In this document: in pieces, positions 1 to 6,965 of the stretch
Numbering within the stretch: position 1 is the first letter of the stretch
How the letters are laid out: each line of letters begins with the position of its first letter
DNA from: JBGOUP01 sp041477655
GTDB lineage: Bacteria; Patescibacteriota; UBA1384; 2-12-FULL-50-11
DNA: 15,191 nucleotides
Direction: 5' to 3'
Assembly (NCBI GenBank): GCA_041477655.1
Contig: JBGOUP010000022.1
Location: 1-15,191 of the forward strand
Program-made: the position numbers and the translations under genes
The notes under the pieces: generated by a model
What the model saw: only the letters and a program-made list of their open reading frames with translations
Told to the model about the DNA's origin: nothing
The model's database searches: none

Positions 1-56
1 AAGGAGGGGTGGGGGGAGGAATGCGCCGCGCCCGAGCGGGTAAGAAGTCAAAACAA

Positions 57-88
57 GCGCCGCCTCCGTGGACGGGCGGAGGCGGCGC
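57..88 (-). terminator. Strong GC hairpin terminator at the left edge
   Basis: A perfect 12-bp stem (57-68 with 77-88) closes an 8-base loop. Read on the minus strand, the hairpin follows the stop codon at 96-98 by a few bases and is followed by TTGTTTTG. This is the form of an intrinsic terminator for a gene arriving from the right on the minus strand. The only reading frame there is the recombinase-like tail at 96-224, so the hairpin marks that tail as a genuine gene end rather than chance. Confidence 0.7.
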
Positions 89-95
89 CACCTTA

Positions 96-224
96 TCAGT
101 TTTGTTCAAAGTATTTTCGAGCAATGGCCAGGATATCCCACCATTCCGAACTTTTTGCAGGAACTGACTCGGCCGCCTCGCGGCTCTGCCGCTCGGCGAC
201 CTCGTCCCAGGGTTGTTTGAGAGA
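96..224 (-). pseudogene. Alternative or orphan 3' end of a serine recombinase gene
   Basis: The minus strand of the left inverted repeat encodes the same 29 residues as codons 471-499 of the complete recombinase at 267-1787. After the two shared Trp codons it continues as DILAIARKYFEQN and stops, followed at once by a strong terminator hairpin. The complete gene instead runs after those Trp codons into antisense tRNA sequence. The tail has no N-terminal part in its present orientation: upstream of 224 the frame is only antisense to the recombinase. Either it is a remnant of a second recombinase copy, or it is the tail used when the segment between the repeats is inverted. That the tail is recombinase-derived is seen directly; its use is inference. 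Confidence 0.55.
138..224. repeat. Left arm of 87-bp perfect inverted repeat
   Basis: By eye, every base of 138-224 is the reverse complement of 1677-1763. The arms are 1,452 bp apart and enclose the recombinase gene and its upstream region. Identity stops sharply at both edges (137/1764 and 225/1676 differ). The outer end of each arm is CCACCATTCCGAAC, so the left arm carries a copy of the tRNA-Ala 3' terminus (CCACCA) without the rest of the tRNA. Confidence 0.95.
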
Positions 225-232
225 AATCCATA

Positions 233-259
233 TTGAACTGTCTAAAATCCGACTAAGAT
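233..259 (+). promoter_or_regulatory. Possible promoter of the recombinase gene
   Basis: TTGAAC at 233-238 and TAAGAT at 254-259 could serve as -35 and -10 boxes, although the 15-base spacer is short. The -10 box would place transcription start at about the A of the ATG at 267. This fits a leaderless message and the absence of a Shine-Dalgarno sequence. The promoter lies inside the inverted repeats, so it would turn with the gene in any inversion. Confidence 0.35.
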
Positions 260-266
260 AAATATA

Positions 267-1787
267 ATGAATGGGCTCAAACCAAAGTATTTTCTCTACG
301 CTCGCAAGAGCACGGAAGAAGACGATCAGCAGATTATGTCCATCGAAGCGCAACTCTTTGAGTTGAGGGAGTTCGCTCGTAAAGAAAATCTAGAGATCGT
401 TGAAGAATTTACAGAATCTAAAAGCGCAAAGAAACCCGGGCGAGAGGTGTTTAATATCATGATCGAAAGAATTGAGAACGGCGAGGCAGATGGTATTCTC
501 GCTTGGCACCCTGACCGTCTCGCCCGTAATTCAGTTGATGGTGGCAAAATAATCTACCTCGTAGATACGGGAGCTATCGTTTCTTTGCGCTTTCCGACCT
601 TTTGGTTTGAGCCCACACCACAGGGGAAGTTCATGTTGCAAGTGGCGTTCGGACAATCCAAGTACTACAGCGACAACTTGGTAGAGAATATCAACAGAGG
701 GATCCGCCAAAAAGTACGCCGTGGTGAGTGGCTAACGAAAGCCCCGTTTGGGTACACCAACAATTTTAAAACCAGAAATATTGAACCAGATCCACATGTC
801 TCTAAAATTGTTGCGCGGGCTTTCGAAGAGTTTGCCACTGGAAAATATACCATTGTAAGCTTGGCAATTTTTTTGGCGGAGGAGCTAGGTGTTGAAACTA
901 AAAACCGAACGCCGCTTGCCAAAGCTTCCGTTGCCCAAATGCTAACGAACCGTGCCTACCTTGGCTTCACCCATCACCATGGAGAGTACTTCCCCGGAAG
1001 CTTTGCGCCAATTCTTGAGCCAACGCTTTTTGACGCCGTGCAAGAAGTATTGTGCCGGAGATCTCGACCTCGAAAATCTAAAGTTCAACACGACTTCCCG
1101 TTCAGAGGACTACTTACTTGTGGAGAGTGTGGCTCATCAATCACGGCGCAATACGCTCAAGGTAATGGCGGCCAGTATCGGTACTACCGTTGTACGAAAA
1201 AGAAAGGTTTTTGCTCACAGAAATATATTCAGGAGAAAGACTTGGCCGCCCAGTTCCAAGAACGGCTCAAAAGCGTTGGTATCAGCGACGAGCAAACGGC
1301 CAATATGTTAGAACAAATCGAAAAGTGGAATAAGGAAGCCGTTAGCTCGTCGCAAGTCTCCGTCCAAAATCTGAAGGCCAAGCAAAAGGAAACGCAAGTG
1401 AAACTGGATAAACTTGTCTCTCTTTACATTGACTGCGAGGTCGAAAAGGAAAGCTACCTAATCAAAAAAGAGGAGTTACTCAAAACCAAAGTTTCGCTTG
1501 CTAACAAGTTGTCAGATTTTGGCCGGGGCAAGAATTGGCTCGAACCATTGCGAAATTGGATTTTAGACGCTTCTAAATCTGGAAAATTGTCAGAATCTGA
1601 TGACTTTCCAGCCATTAGGGTTTTTGTCCAAAAGATTGGAACGAACCATACACTTTTGGACAAAACATTTTCTTTCTCTCTCAAACAACCCTGGGACGAG
1701 GTCGCCGAGCGGCAGAGCCGCGAGGCGGCCGAGTCAGTTCCTGCAAAAAGTTCGGAATGGTGGACCGTACCGGATTTGAACCGGTGA
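267..1787 (+). CDS. Large serine recombinase, 3' end overlapping tRNA-Ala
   Basis: A 506-residue site-specific DNA recombinase of the large serine integrase type. The N-terminal resolvase domain (about 5-150) has the catalytic serine in YARKS (S15) and the DRLARN motif (83-88). A recombinase domain follows (about 155-265), then a zinc ribbon with C285, C288, C309 and C316, and a coiled-coil-like segment (about 345-415). Residues 471-499 are encoded by the right inverted repeat. The last residues, TVPDLNR, are simply antisense translation of the T-arm side of tRNA-Ala, so the natural end is unclear. The start at 267 fits the family, whose catalytic motif lies near residue 10; no ribosome binding site is seen. 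The gene is A+T-richer than the repeats around it. Such enzymes integrate or invert DNA by strand exchange between short att sites; inversion of its own segment is inferred from the flanking repeats. Confidence 0.9.
   Translation: MNGLKPKYFLYARKSTEEDDQQIMSIEAQLFELREFARKENLEIVEEFTESKSAKKPGREVFNIMIERIENGEADGILAWHPDRLARNSVDGGKIIYLVDTGAIVSLRFPTFWFEPTPQGKFMLQVAFGQSKYYSDNLVENINRGIRQKVRRGEWLTKAPFGYTNNFKTRNIEPDPHVSKIVARAFEEFATGKYTIVSLAIFLAEELGVETKNRTPLAKASVAQMLTNRAYLGFTHHHGEYFPGSFAPILEPTLFDAVQEVLCRRSRPRKSKVQHDFPFRGLLTCGECGSSITAQYAQGNGGQYRYYRCTKKKGFCSQKYIQEKDLAAQFQERLKSVGISDEQTANMLEQIEKWNKEAVSSSQVSVQNLKAKQKETQVKLDKLVSLYIDCEVEKESYLIKKEELLKTKVSLANKLSDFGRGKNWLEPLRNWILDASKSGKLSESDDFPAIRVFVQKIGTNHTLLDKTFSFSLKQPWDEVAERQSREAAESVPAKSSEWWTVPDLNR
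1677..1763. repeat. Right arm of 87-bp perfect inverted repeat
   Basis: Partner of 138-224. It overlaps the recombinase 3' end (codons 471-499) and the last six bases of the tRNA-Ala gene (1758-1763, CCACCA on the minus strand). The repeat therefore sits where tRNA-targeting elements usually carry their attachment core. Inverted rather than direct orientation is unusual for an integrated element. Confidence 0.95.
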
Positions 1788-1833
1788 CCTCTTCCATGCC
1801 ATGGAAGCGCTCTACCAACTGAGCTAACGGCCC
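1758..1833 (-). tRNA. tRNA-Ala (anticodon GGC)
   Basis: A full 76-nt cloverleaf can be drawn. The acceptor stem GGGCCGT pairs with ACGGTCC and includes the G3:U70 wobble that is the alanine identity element. U8-A9, a D arm beginning GCTC, an anticodon stem CTTCC/GGAAG with loop ATGGCAT (anticodon GGC), a T arm ACCGG-TTCAAAT-CCGGT, discriminator A73 and an encoded CCA are all present. It reads GCC/GCU alanine codons. The recombinase coding sequence overlaps its 3' half on the opposite strand, and its last six bases belong to the inverted repeat. Confidence 0.96.
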
Positions 1834-1890
1834 CAATAAGAACAACTACTTCTAAGTGCTCTCGCTCGGCGCTACTAAATGCCTAAAACC

Positions 1891-1920
1891 ATTATGGCAT
1901 TTTTCGCGCCTTCCGTTCAA
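1891..1920 (-). promoter_or_regulatory. Candidate promoter for tRNA-Ala
   Basis: On the minus strand TTGAAC (1915-1920) is followed after 18 bases by CATAAT (1891-1896). Transcription would begin about 50 bases before the mature tRNA 5' end at 1833, a usual distance for a processed tRNA precursor. Confidence 0.5.
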
Positions 1921-1943
1921 AGCTCCAAGTTTTCGCTTTTCAT

Positions 1944-1961
1944 CAACTGAGCTAACGGCCC
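1944..1961 (-). repeat. 18-bp duplicate of the tRNA-Ala 5' end
   Basis: The minus strand reads GGGCCGTTAGCTCAGTTG, identical to the first 18 bases of the tRNA-Ala gene at 1816-1833 and in the same orientation. It covers the acceptor strand and most of the D arm, then diverges completely, so no second tRNA can form. It looks like a scar of an earlier insertion, deletion or recombination event at this tRNA locus. Confidence 0.85.
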
Positions 1962-2158
1962 TGAAAAATGTTCGGGGGACATTTTGAACGGTAAGCAACG
2001 CTTTTTGTAAAATCTTCTGACAAAAAGTAAGTTGCGAACAGTCTAACTCCCTCAACCAGATCATATTATATCTTTCTACCTGGCCAATTTGAAGCTAAAG
2101 TGCAAAATCAGACCCTTGCCAAACCTTACCTTCAATGGCAAAATTGTTGATAGGCAAA

Positions 2159-2578
2159 ATGAATCCCAAAAAGTTTCTGATAGCGACTGGCATTTTGTTT
2201 ATTATTGTGGCTCTGCTTGGAGCCATCGGCATTATCGGTCCAACATCCGACAAAAGCATATTCTCCAGCCTTTGGTACTTTGACGTTAAACAAAATATAG
2301 TATATGCCTTTCTAGGTTCAACCTGCTTAGTATTTAGTTATTTTCTTTCTACTCCAACGCAGAGGGCGTTAGTTGTTGCAATTGGTATCCTAGCATTTGT
2401 TGTTAGTATTGTTGGTTTTTTTATTACTAAACACCCCTCGCCCAATTTTTTTGGGGCTAATTTGGAAAACCCGCTAGATAATATTTTTAATCTCGTTGTT
2501 GGTATTTGGGCGTTGCTTTCTTTGGGCCGACGAGAAGAGCACAAACCGAACCTGATCCGGTCCGCCAGCCACAGTTAA
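2159..2578 (+). CDS. Small four-helix membrane protein, DUF4383-like
   Basis: About 139 residues from the ATG at 2159; an earlier ATG at 2135 would add eight residues. I prefer 2159 because the first membrane helix then begins a few residues after the start. Four hydrophobic stretches are visible: about 5-25, 45-60, 68-90 and 104-120. The sequence NPLDNIFNLVVGIWALLSL near the end resembles the last helix of DUF4383-type proteins (NPLHN...GxWGL), which are uncharacterised inner-membrane proteins. A positively charged tail follows. No clear Shine-Dalgarno sequence is present. It converges on gpmI with only 17 bp between the two stop codons. The family link is from memory of the pattern and is moderate; no function can be given. 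Confidence 0.7.
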   Translation: MNPKKFLIATGILFIIVALLGAIGIIGPTSDKSIFSSLWYFDVKQNIVYAFLGSTCLVFSYFLSTPTQRALVVAIGILAFVVSIVGFFITKHPSPNFFGANLENPLDNIFNLVVGIWALLSLGRREEHKPNLIRSASHS

Positions 2579-2595
2579 CCTACAGCAGGCTTGCT

Positions 2596-4191
2596 TTAAC
2601 CTGTAGCAGGTTGGCTTGTCGAGGCTACCACTTGGGTTGGCTTAACCGACAGGAGAATTTTGCCAGTCATCTCGCTTGATGGCTGAAGTCCCATGATCGC
2701 CAGGATAGTTGGGGCAATGTCAGACAAACTGCCGTTAACCAAGCCGTGGCTTTTCATGCTTTCACCGATAACGAACAAGGGCACTGGGTTACTAGTGTGT
2801 TCAGTGTCCGGATCACCGGTTTTAGGATTTACCATCTGCTCAATGTTGCCGTGATCAGCTGTCACTATCAGTACTGAATTGGGACGTTTCTCTATTTCGT
2901 TAAATATCCGCTGTAATCCAGCATCAACGGCCTCACAGGCTTGGACAGCCGCTCGCAGGTTGCCGGTATGACCGACCATATCCGGACAAGCGTAGTTAAG
3001 AATAATAAAATCATACAGATCCAAATTCTTAATGACAGCGTCGGTAATCTCACGGCTGGACATGGCCGGAACTTGATCGTAACTAGGGGCCTTAGGTGAG
3101 GGAATAACAATTCTATCTTCACCAACATATGCTATTTCAGCACCGCCATTAAAAAAGTAGGTGACGTGAGCATATTTTTCACTCTCGGCCACATGAAGCT
3201 GTTTTAGACCGGCGTTGCTTAAGACCGATGCCAGCGGTTCCTTAACATCGTGCGGCCGAAAGGCCACTTCAATCGGCAAACCTTCTTGGTAATAGGTAAA
3301 ACCGACAAAATAAAGATTTTGGCAGACAATTTTGCGCTCGAAGCCTTCAAAATTTGGTTGCATGAAGGCTTGGGTTATTTCCCTGGCTCGGTCACCGCGA
3401 AAATTGAAGAAAATTACCGAGTCACCGTCAGCGATCGGTTGATACCTACTGTCGACGCCTTGAATAACCGTTGGCAAAATAAACTCATCGGAGTAACCAT
3501 CGCGATAGGCAACCGCTACAGCCGCTTCAGCCGATTGGGCAGTTTGTCCAACCCCTTCGGTCATAGCTCGGTAAGATTTCTCGATCCGTTCCCAGCGATG
3601 ATCCCGATCCATCGAGTAGTAGCGACCAGCCACGGTGCAAATTCGGCCAAACCCCAATTCTTTAAGTCTGGTATTAAGGTGAGACAAAAACTCTTGAGAA
3701 ATGAACGGTTGGCTATCTCTTCCATCAGTTATGGCGTGAATGCAGACGTTAGTTACTTGTTGCTGTTTGGCCATTTCTAGTAGGGCGAATAAATGGTCAA
3801 TATGACTATGAATGCCGCCAGGCGAAACCAAGCCCATTAGATGGACGGCCTTATTGTTGGCCTTGGCCTGACTAAATGCCTTAACCAGCACTTCGTTCTT
3901 ATAGAAACTGCCGTCATTGATAGCTTTGCTGATGGCTGGGTAATACTCCAGCACCGGCTGACCGGCGCCGATGTTTAAATGGCCGACCTCCGAGTTGCCT
4001 CGATCATGCTCGGGTAGACCAACGGCAATGCCCGAAGCTTCAAGCTGGGAATGGGCGTAGTATTTTTTGGCCATGTTCATAAACGGCGTCCGAGCTAGCG
4101 TCGTGGCATTGCCACCCCAGGGTGGGGCGATGCCCCAACCATCAATCACCGCCAAGACCACTGGTCTAGGCCGGTTGGCTGGCGGCGGCAT
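2596..4191 (-). CDS. gpmI: 2,3-bisphosphoglycerate-independent phosphoglycerate mutase
   Basis: A 531-residue iPGM that interconverts 3- and 2-phosphoglycerate in the cytoplasm, directly before enolase in glycolysis. The two-manganese site is complete: D17 in DGWG, the phospho-accepting S67 in GNSEVGH, D446 and H447 in TADHG, and D404, H408 (PDMVGH) and H465 (TEHTS). Length is close to the usual 510 or so, with a short proline-rich N-terminus and a low-complexity C-terminus rich in S, T, Q and P. The start at 4191 lies inside the end of eno (26-base overlap), with AGGAAA about 11 bases upstream, so translation is probably coupled. It is the last gene of the isomerase-eno-gpmI operon. Assignment rests on direct motif recognition. 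Confidence 0.97.
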   Translation of the reverse strand: MPPPANRPRPVVLAVIDGWGIAPPWGGNATTLARTPFMNMAKKYYAHSQLEASGIAVGLPEHDRGNSEVGHLNIGAGQPVLEYYPAISKAINDGSFYKNEVLVKAFSQAKANNKAVHLMGLVSPGGIHSHIDHLFALLEMAKQQQVTNVCIHAITDGRDSQPFISQEFLSHLNTRLKELGFGRICTVAGRYYSMDRDHRWERIEKSYRAMTEGVGQTAQSAEAAVAVAYRDGYSDEFILPTVIQGVDSRYQPIADGDSVIFFNFRGDRAREITQAFMQPNFEGFERKIVCQNLYFVGFTYYQEGLPIEVAFRPHDVKEPLASVLSNAGLKQLHVAESEKYAHVTYFFNGGAEIAYVGEDRIVIPSPKAPSYDQVPAMSSREITDAVIKNLDLYDFIILNYACPDMVGHTGNLRAAVQACEAVDAGLQRIFNEIEKRPNSVLIVTADHGNIEQMVNPKTGDPDTEHTSNPVPLFVIGESMKSHGLVNGSLSDIAPTILAIMGLQPSSEMTGKILLSVKPTQVVASTSQPATG

Positions 4192-5398
4192 GATTAGTTA
4201 TTTCCTGCTCAATTGAAAGTAGGCGGCGATATTTAGTCATCCGCTCTGGGTGGCCATCGTTAGGACAGCCGGTTTTAATAAATTGGGCGCCGATACCCAC
4301 GGCAAAATCGGCGATATAGTCATCAAGCGTCTCACCGCTCCGGTGAGAGACGATTAGTATGTAGCCAGCCTGGCGAGCCAGCTCCACCACCGCCAGTGTT
4401 TCCGTCAGTGTGCCTATTTGATTGAGTTTGACGATCATAGCGTTGGCCGCGTCAAGTTTTATGCCCCGACGAACCCGTTCAAGATTGGTGACGAATATAT
4501 CATCGCCAACCAACATCAAGTGTTTGTCGCTGGGGTTGGACGACTCCATCATTTGCTTGAACTTGACCCAAGAGTCCCAATCTTCCTCGCCGAACGGATC
4601 TTCAATCGACAAAATTGGAAAGTCGCGAAGCAGACCGATATAGCGCTCTGGGGTTATCTCAAAGGTAGCCGGCAAGCTAGATGCGGCCACGTCCAGGGCC
4701 AACGATACTTCTTCCCAGGGTTTATAACCAGACTGCTTAATGGCCTGGGTCATATAAAACAAGGCCATCTCATTAGTATCCAAATTAGGGGCATAGCCGC
4801 CTTCGTCGCCGGTTGGCAAAACCACAGAGGCCGAACGCAAGTACTGGCCCAAAGTGCTAAAGATAAGCTTGCCGGCCGATAGTTGGTTGTGATAGCCACT
4901 AACTCGATCGGGCACAATCATAAATTCCTGGATATCGAGATTATTATCGGCGTGCTTGCCACCGTTAATAAGGTTCATCATCGGTATGGGCATGGTGAAG
5001 CCGGCCCGGTTGTCTAGCTGACCAATATAACGATACAGGGGCATTTGGGCCAATTGCGCTCCGGCTCGAGAAATGGCCAGAGAAACACCTAAAATCGTAT
5101 TAGCGCCCAACCGAGATTTACTGCTGGTGCCATCGGACTGAATCATTAAATTGTCAATTCCGGCTTGATCGCTCGGGTCTTTGCCAACCAGTAGGGGATT
5201 GAGCTCATGCTCGATGAATTCCACCGATTTAGCCGGCTCAACCGTGGCCGCTTCATATTTACCTTTGGAGGTGCCGGCCGGAACAGCCGCGGCGGTAACG
5301 GTATTGTTATCAAGGGTTACTGACACCTGAATAGTGTCTTCGCCCCGCGAATCGTGAATAATTTCCCCTCGCACCTGTTTAATACTGGCCATTATCAC
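4166..5398 (-). CDS. eno: Enolase
   Basis: A 410-residue phosphopyruvate hydratase, which converts 2-phosphoglycerate to phosphoenolpyruvate. Family landmarks are all in order: the mobile loop PAGTSKGKYEA with the metal-binding serine (S44), NGGKHADNN with H149, DIQEFM with E158, GDEGGYAP with E199, the metal ligands D236, E266 and D299, the catalytic base K324 in MIVKLNQIG, SHRSGET (352-357) and K375. It is about 20 residues shorter than the common bacterial enzyme, mostly at the ends. Two starts are possible: GTG at 5398, which shares GTGA with the stop of the upstream isomerase gene, or ATG at 5392. The overlap favours the GTG and translational coupling. Its 3' end overlaps gpmI. Confidence 0.97.
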   Translation of the reverse strand: MIMASIKQVRGEIIHDSRGEDTIQVSVTLDNNTVTAAAVPAGTSKGKYEAATVEPAKSVEFIEHELNPLLVGKDPSDQAGIDNLMIQSDGTSSKSRLGANTILGVSLAISRAGAQLAQMPLYRYIGQLDNRAGFTMPIPMMNLINGGKHADNNLDIQEFMIVPDRVSGYHNQLSAGKLIFSTLGQYLRSASVVLPTGDEGGYAPNLDTNEMALFYMTQAIKQSGYKPWEEVSLALDVAASSLPATFEITPERYIGLLRDFPILSIEDPFGEEDWDSWVKFKQMMESSNPSDKHLMLVGDDIFVTNLERVRRGIKLDAANAMIVKLNQIGTLTETLAVVELARQAGYILIVSHRSGETLDDYIADFAVGIGAQFIKTGCPNDGHPERMTKYRRLLSIEQEITNHAAASQPA

Positions 5399-6420
5399 AA
5401 TTTATTGAGTTGATCTTTAAGGGCATCAACAGTTTCAATCGGCGTTGGATCAACTCCGTAAACCCCGGCCAAATAGTAACTTAATAAATCGCCAAAATAG
5501 CCAAGTAGCCACTGCTCGCTCATAGCCGAGCCACTAACCACCGACAGAGGTATAAAAGTATTGTGTTTATCGTCGAAGAGTTTGTGAATAATCGTTTCCC
5601 GAGCAGTGTTTCTGGAAAAACCGAATTTTGTCTCTAAGTAAAGAACAATCAGCTTTTCCGGAATGGCAAAATCCAAGCCAACCATAACATTGTGACAAAG
5701 CTCCGGCATGCTGGCGTAAAAAGCGAAGGTCTTGGCGTTTTCGTTCAAGGAATTAGCCCAGCGTTTGGCAACGCCATCCAGTGGCGGAGGCGCCAAAATC
5801 ATCGGCACTTTGTTATTTAAACTTAAGGCCAGCTCTTCAGCCTTGGCCAAAAAGTCTTGATCCTCCACTGTTTTTTTCAGCTCGCTGACGGCTTCAAAAT
5901 AGGCTTGTTCGCGAACCGGCAGATATTTTAGTTTGGCCAACAAGGTGATGAGCGAACCATACAGCCAGCCCATGGCTGCTCGGGGAGGGCCATCAAAATC
6001 AAAGTCAATCAAGTGGAATTTGTGGCTTTTGGCCAAATCCTTTAATTTCCCGCCGGTACTTATGGCTACAATCTGGCATTTTTGCTCTAGATCGGATTTA
6101 ACCACATCCAAGACTTCTTCGGTGTCGCCGGAACAACTAACGGCGATTAACAAAGTTTTGTCATCGGCATATTTGGGTAGTTGATAGTTGGCCCAGGTTT
6201 CAATTGGTACTAAAGTGTGATCGGTGGTTAACCCCTTAACCATAATGCCGGCGATGCCCGAACCGCCCATGCCGGCGATAATAACATTTTCTATCTTGGC
6301 TGGATCAATATCAATGTTTTTTATCCACAAATTGGTCCAGGCTCTTTCGTACTGACTGGGCAGGCTCTGAATTTTTTCCAGCATTTTACCTTCATCTACC
6401 ACCACGATCTGTTGCGCCAT
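5395..6420 (-). CDS. Bifunctional phosphoglucose/phosphomannose isomerase
   Basis: A 341-residue SIS-domain sugar-phosphate isomerase of the archaeal/bacterial bifunctional type (TIGR02128-like). It interconverts glucose-6-P or mannose-6-P and fructose-6-P. Visible landmarks are the first SIS motif GMGGSG (50-55), SCSGDTEE (95-102), PPRAAMGW (145-152), and the second domain with NSLNENAK and ELCHN. E227 and H243 have the same 16-residue spacing as the catalytic Glu and His (E203, H219) known from the Pyrobaculum enzyme. It is much smaller than the classical 550-residue Pgi. First gene of an operon with eno and gpmI, ending in a 4-base overlap with eno. The ATG at 6420 follows only a weak AGAGAT. 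No clear promoter is seen just upstream. Confidence 0.92.
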   Translation of the reverse strand: MAQQIVVVDEGKMLEKIQSLPSQYERAWTNLWIKNIDIDPAKIENVIIAGMGGSGIAGIMVKGLTTDHTLVPIETWANYQLPKYADDKTLLIAVSCSGDTEEVLDVVKSDLEQKCQIVAISTGGKLKDLAKSHKFHLIDFDFDGPPRAAMGWLYGSLITLLAKLKYLPVREQAYFEAVSELKKTVEDQDFLAKAEELALSLNNKVPMILAPPPLDGVAKRWANSLNENAKTFAFYASMPELCHNVMVGLDFAIPEKLIVLYLETKFGFSRNTARETIIHKLFDDKHNTFIPLSVVSGSAMSEQWLLGYFGDLLSYYLAGVYGVDPTPIETVDALKDQLNKL

Positions 6421-6478
6421 ATCTCTAGATTACTACGAAGATCGGTCAAACAAAAGGTATAACTTTTTAAGTACTTGA

Positions 6479-6506
6479 TTGACGATTATTTGGCTGGTGA
6501 TATAGT
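6479..6506 (+). promoter_or_regulatory. Promoter of first short RNA unit
   Basis: TTGACG (6479-6484), a 16-base spacer and TATAGT (6501-6506): five of six matches in each box. It points away from the glycolytic operon and leads directly into the hairpin and terminator of the short unit at about 6513-6600. Confidence 0.7.
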
Positions 6507-6512
6507 AAACCC

Positions 6513-6600
6513 ATCACCATCACGGTGAAATTCTAAGAATAAAAGAGAACAAAAACCGGGTTGAATGAACAAAAGGCTCTCACACTTGTGCGAGCCTTTT
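6513..6600 (+). ncRNA. Candidate short RNA, unit 1
   Basis: The predicted transcript begins at about 6513 with a hairpin TCACC/GGTGA (6514-6518 with 6524-6528) and continues through an A-rich stretch. It ends in a hairpin AAAAGGCTC/GAGCCTTTT at 6571-6600. It contains no convincing frame. The same plan and several matching bases (GGTGAxATTC, AGAA, GGCTC...GAGCCTTT) recur in unit 2 at 7082-7150. It may be an independent RNA or an attenuated leader. The ATCACC/GGTGA pair resembles the 16S 3' end and a Shine-Dalgarno sequence paired to each other. Confidence 0.45.
6571..6600 (+). terminator. Hairpin terminator, probably bidirectional
   Basis: A stem AAAAGGCTC...GAGCCTTTT with inner CAC/GTG pairs closes a small loop. 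It ends in TTTT on the plus strand. Because the stem ends in A and T runs it could also work for minus-strand transcripts approaching the isomerase gene. Confidence 0.7.
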
Positions 6601-6639
6601 CACTTTGCCCTAATTCTGTGACGGGGGTAATTTTGTTTG

Positions 6640-6696
6640 AAAAAAATAGACTGGGGCTTGTCTGTGACCACGCCTCGTAGCCAGCAAACAAGCCCC
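6640..6696 (-). terminator. Terminator of the minus-strand structured RNA
   Basis: On the minus strand GGGGCTTGT (6688-6696) pairs with ACAAGCCCC (6653-6661). The loop itself folds into a further 7-8 bp helix (GGCTACG with CGTGGTC, including wobbles). AGTCTA and then seven T follow (6640-6646). The six bases between stem and T run make it slightly atypical. Confidence 0.55.
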
Positions 6697-6959
6697 GTGG
6701 GAAGAGGGACGAACAATGTCCCTACGATCAGAGCCATAATTTCGTTGGGTACAATGGCAACGAAAGTTGTCTCGATTGCCCAATCATCATATATCTAAAT
6801 TATTTCGAAGCAAGGGTAAAAGAAAAGTACACCGGGCTGGGTCCAGAAACAATGCTCAAGAGGCATATCTGATATCCCAGCCCGGACAGGAGAACTGGGG
6901 GAATGCTAACCCCACAATCGAGCCAGGTGGCTTTTACTGGTGGCAACCTCCTCGATTGC
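6640..6959 (-). ncRNA. Candidate structured RNA of about 320 nt
   Basis: On the minus strand a good promoter (6966-6994) leads into a series of stable helices. AATCGAG/CTCGATT encloses a small domain (6916-6958). GGGG/CCCC flanks a loop near 6897-6913. A 10-bp CCGGGCTGGG/CCCAGCCCGG stem (6832-6841 with 6876-6885) follows, then TTTCGTT/AACGAAA (about 6740-6765) and AGGGAC/GTCCCT near 6714-6732. A final long hairpin has a U run. The segment CTCGATTG can pair either with CAATCGAG near the 5' end or with a second CAATCGAG further on, which would give two exclusive folds. No match to RNase P RNA, tmRNA, SRP RNA or 6S RNA was recognised. It could be a stand-alone RNA or a leader of the isomerase-eno-gpmI operon. 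Confidence 0.5.
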
Positions 6960-6965
6960 TTAGTC

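Larger units (their letters stand above)
1834..2134. other. Intergenic region upstream of tRNA-Ala with tRNA remnant
   Basis: No convincing gene. It holds a candidate tRNA promoter (1891-1920) and an 18-bp copy of the tRNA 5' end (1944-1961). A 70-codon minus-strand frame (1852-2064) reads through that copy; its product resembles nothing I recognise and is probably a by-product of the remnant. The sequence is otherwise A+T-rich and unstructured. Confidence 0.6.

Noticed and set aside
952..1311. Plus-strand frame of 119 codons inside the recombinase
   Set aside because: It lies in another frame of a well-supported gene with complete domains; no start signal or family motif.
1852..2064. 70-codon minus-strand frame upstream of tRNA-Ala
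   Set aside because: It reads through the tRNA 5' remnant; no recognisable domain and it overlaps the candidate tRNA promoter.
3250..3780. Long plus-strand frame opposite gpmI
   Set aside because: Antisense to the core of gpmI; composition is explained by the coding strand.
4418..4882. Plus-strand frames opposite eno
   Set aside because: Antisense to conserved enolase motifs; no independent support.
6640..6959. RNase P RNA, tmRNA, SRP RNA or 6S RNA
   Set aside because: A GTCCGGGCT string recalls RNase P, but the other conserved RNase P parts are absent; there is no tRNA-like end or tag frame for tmRNA, no SRP loop and no single long bulged helix for 6S.
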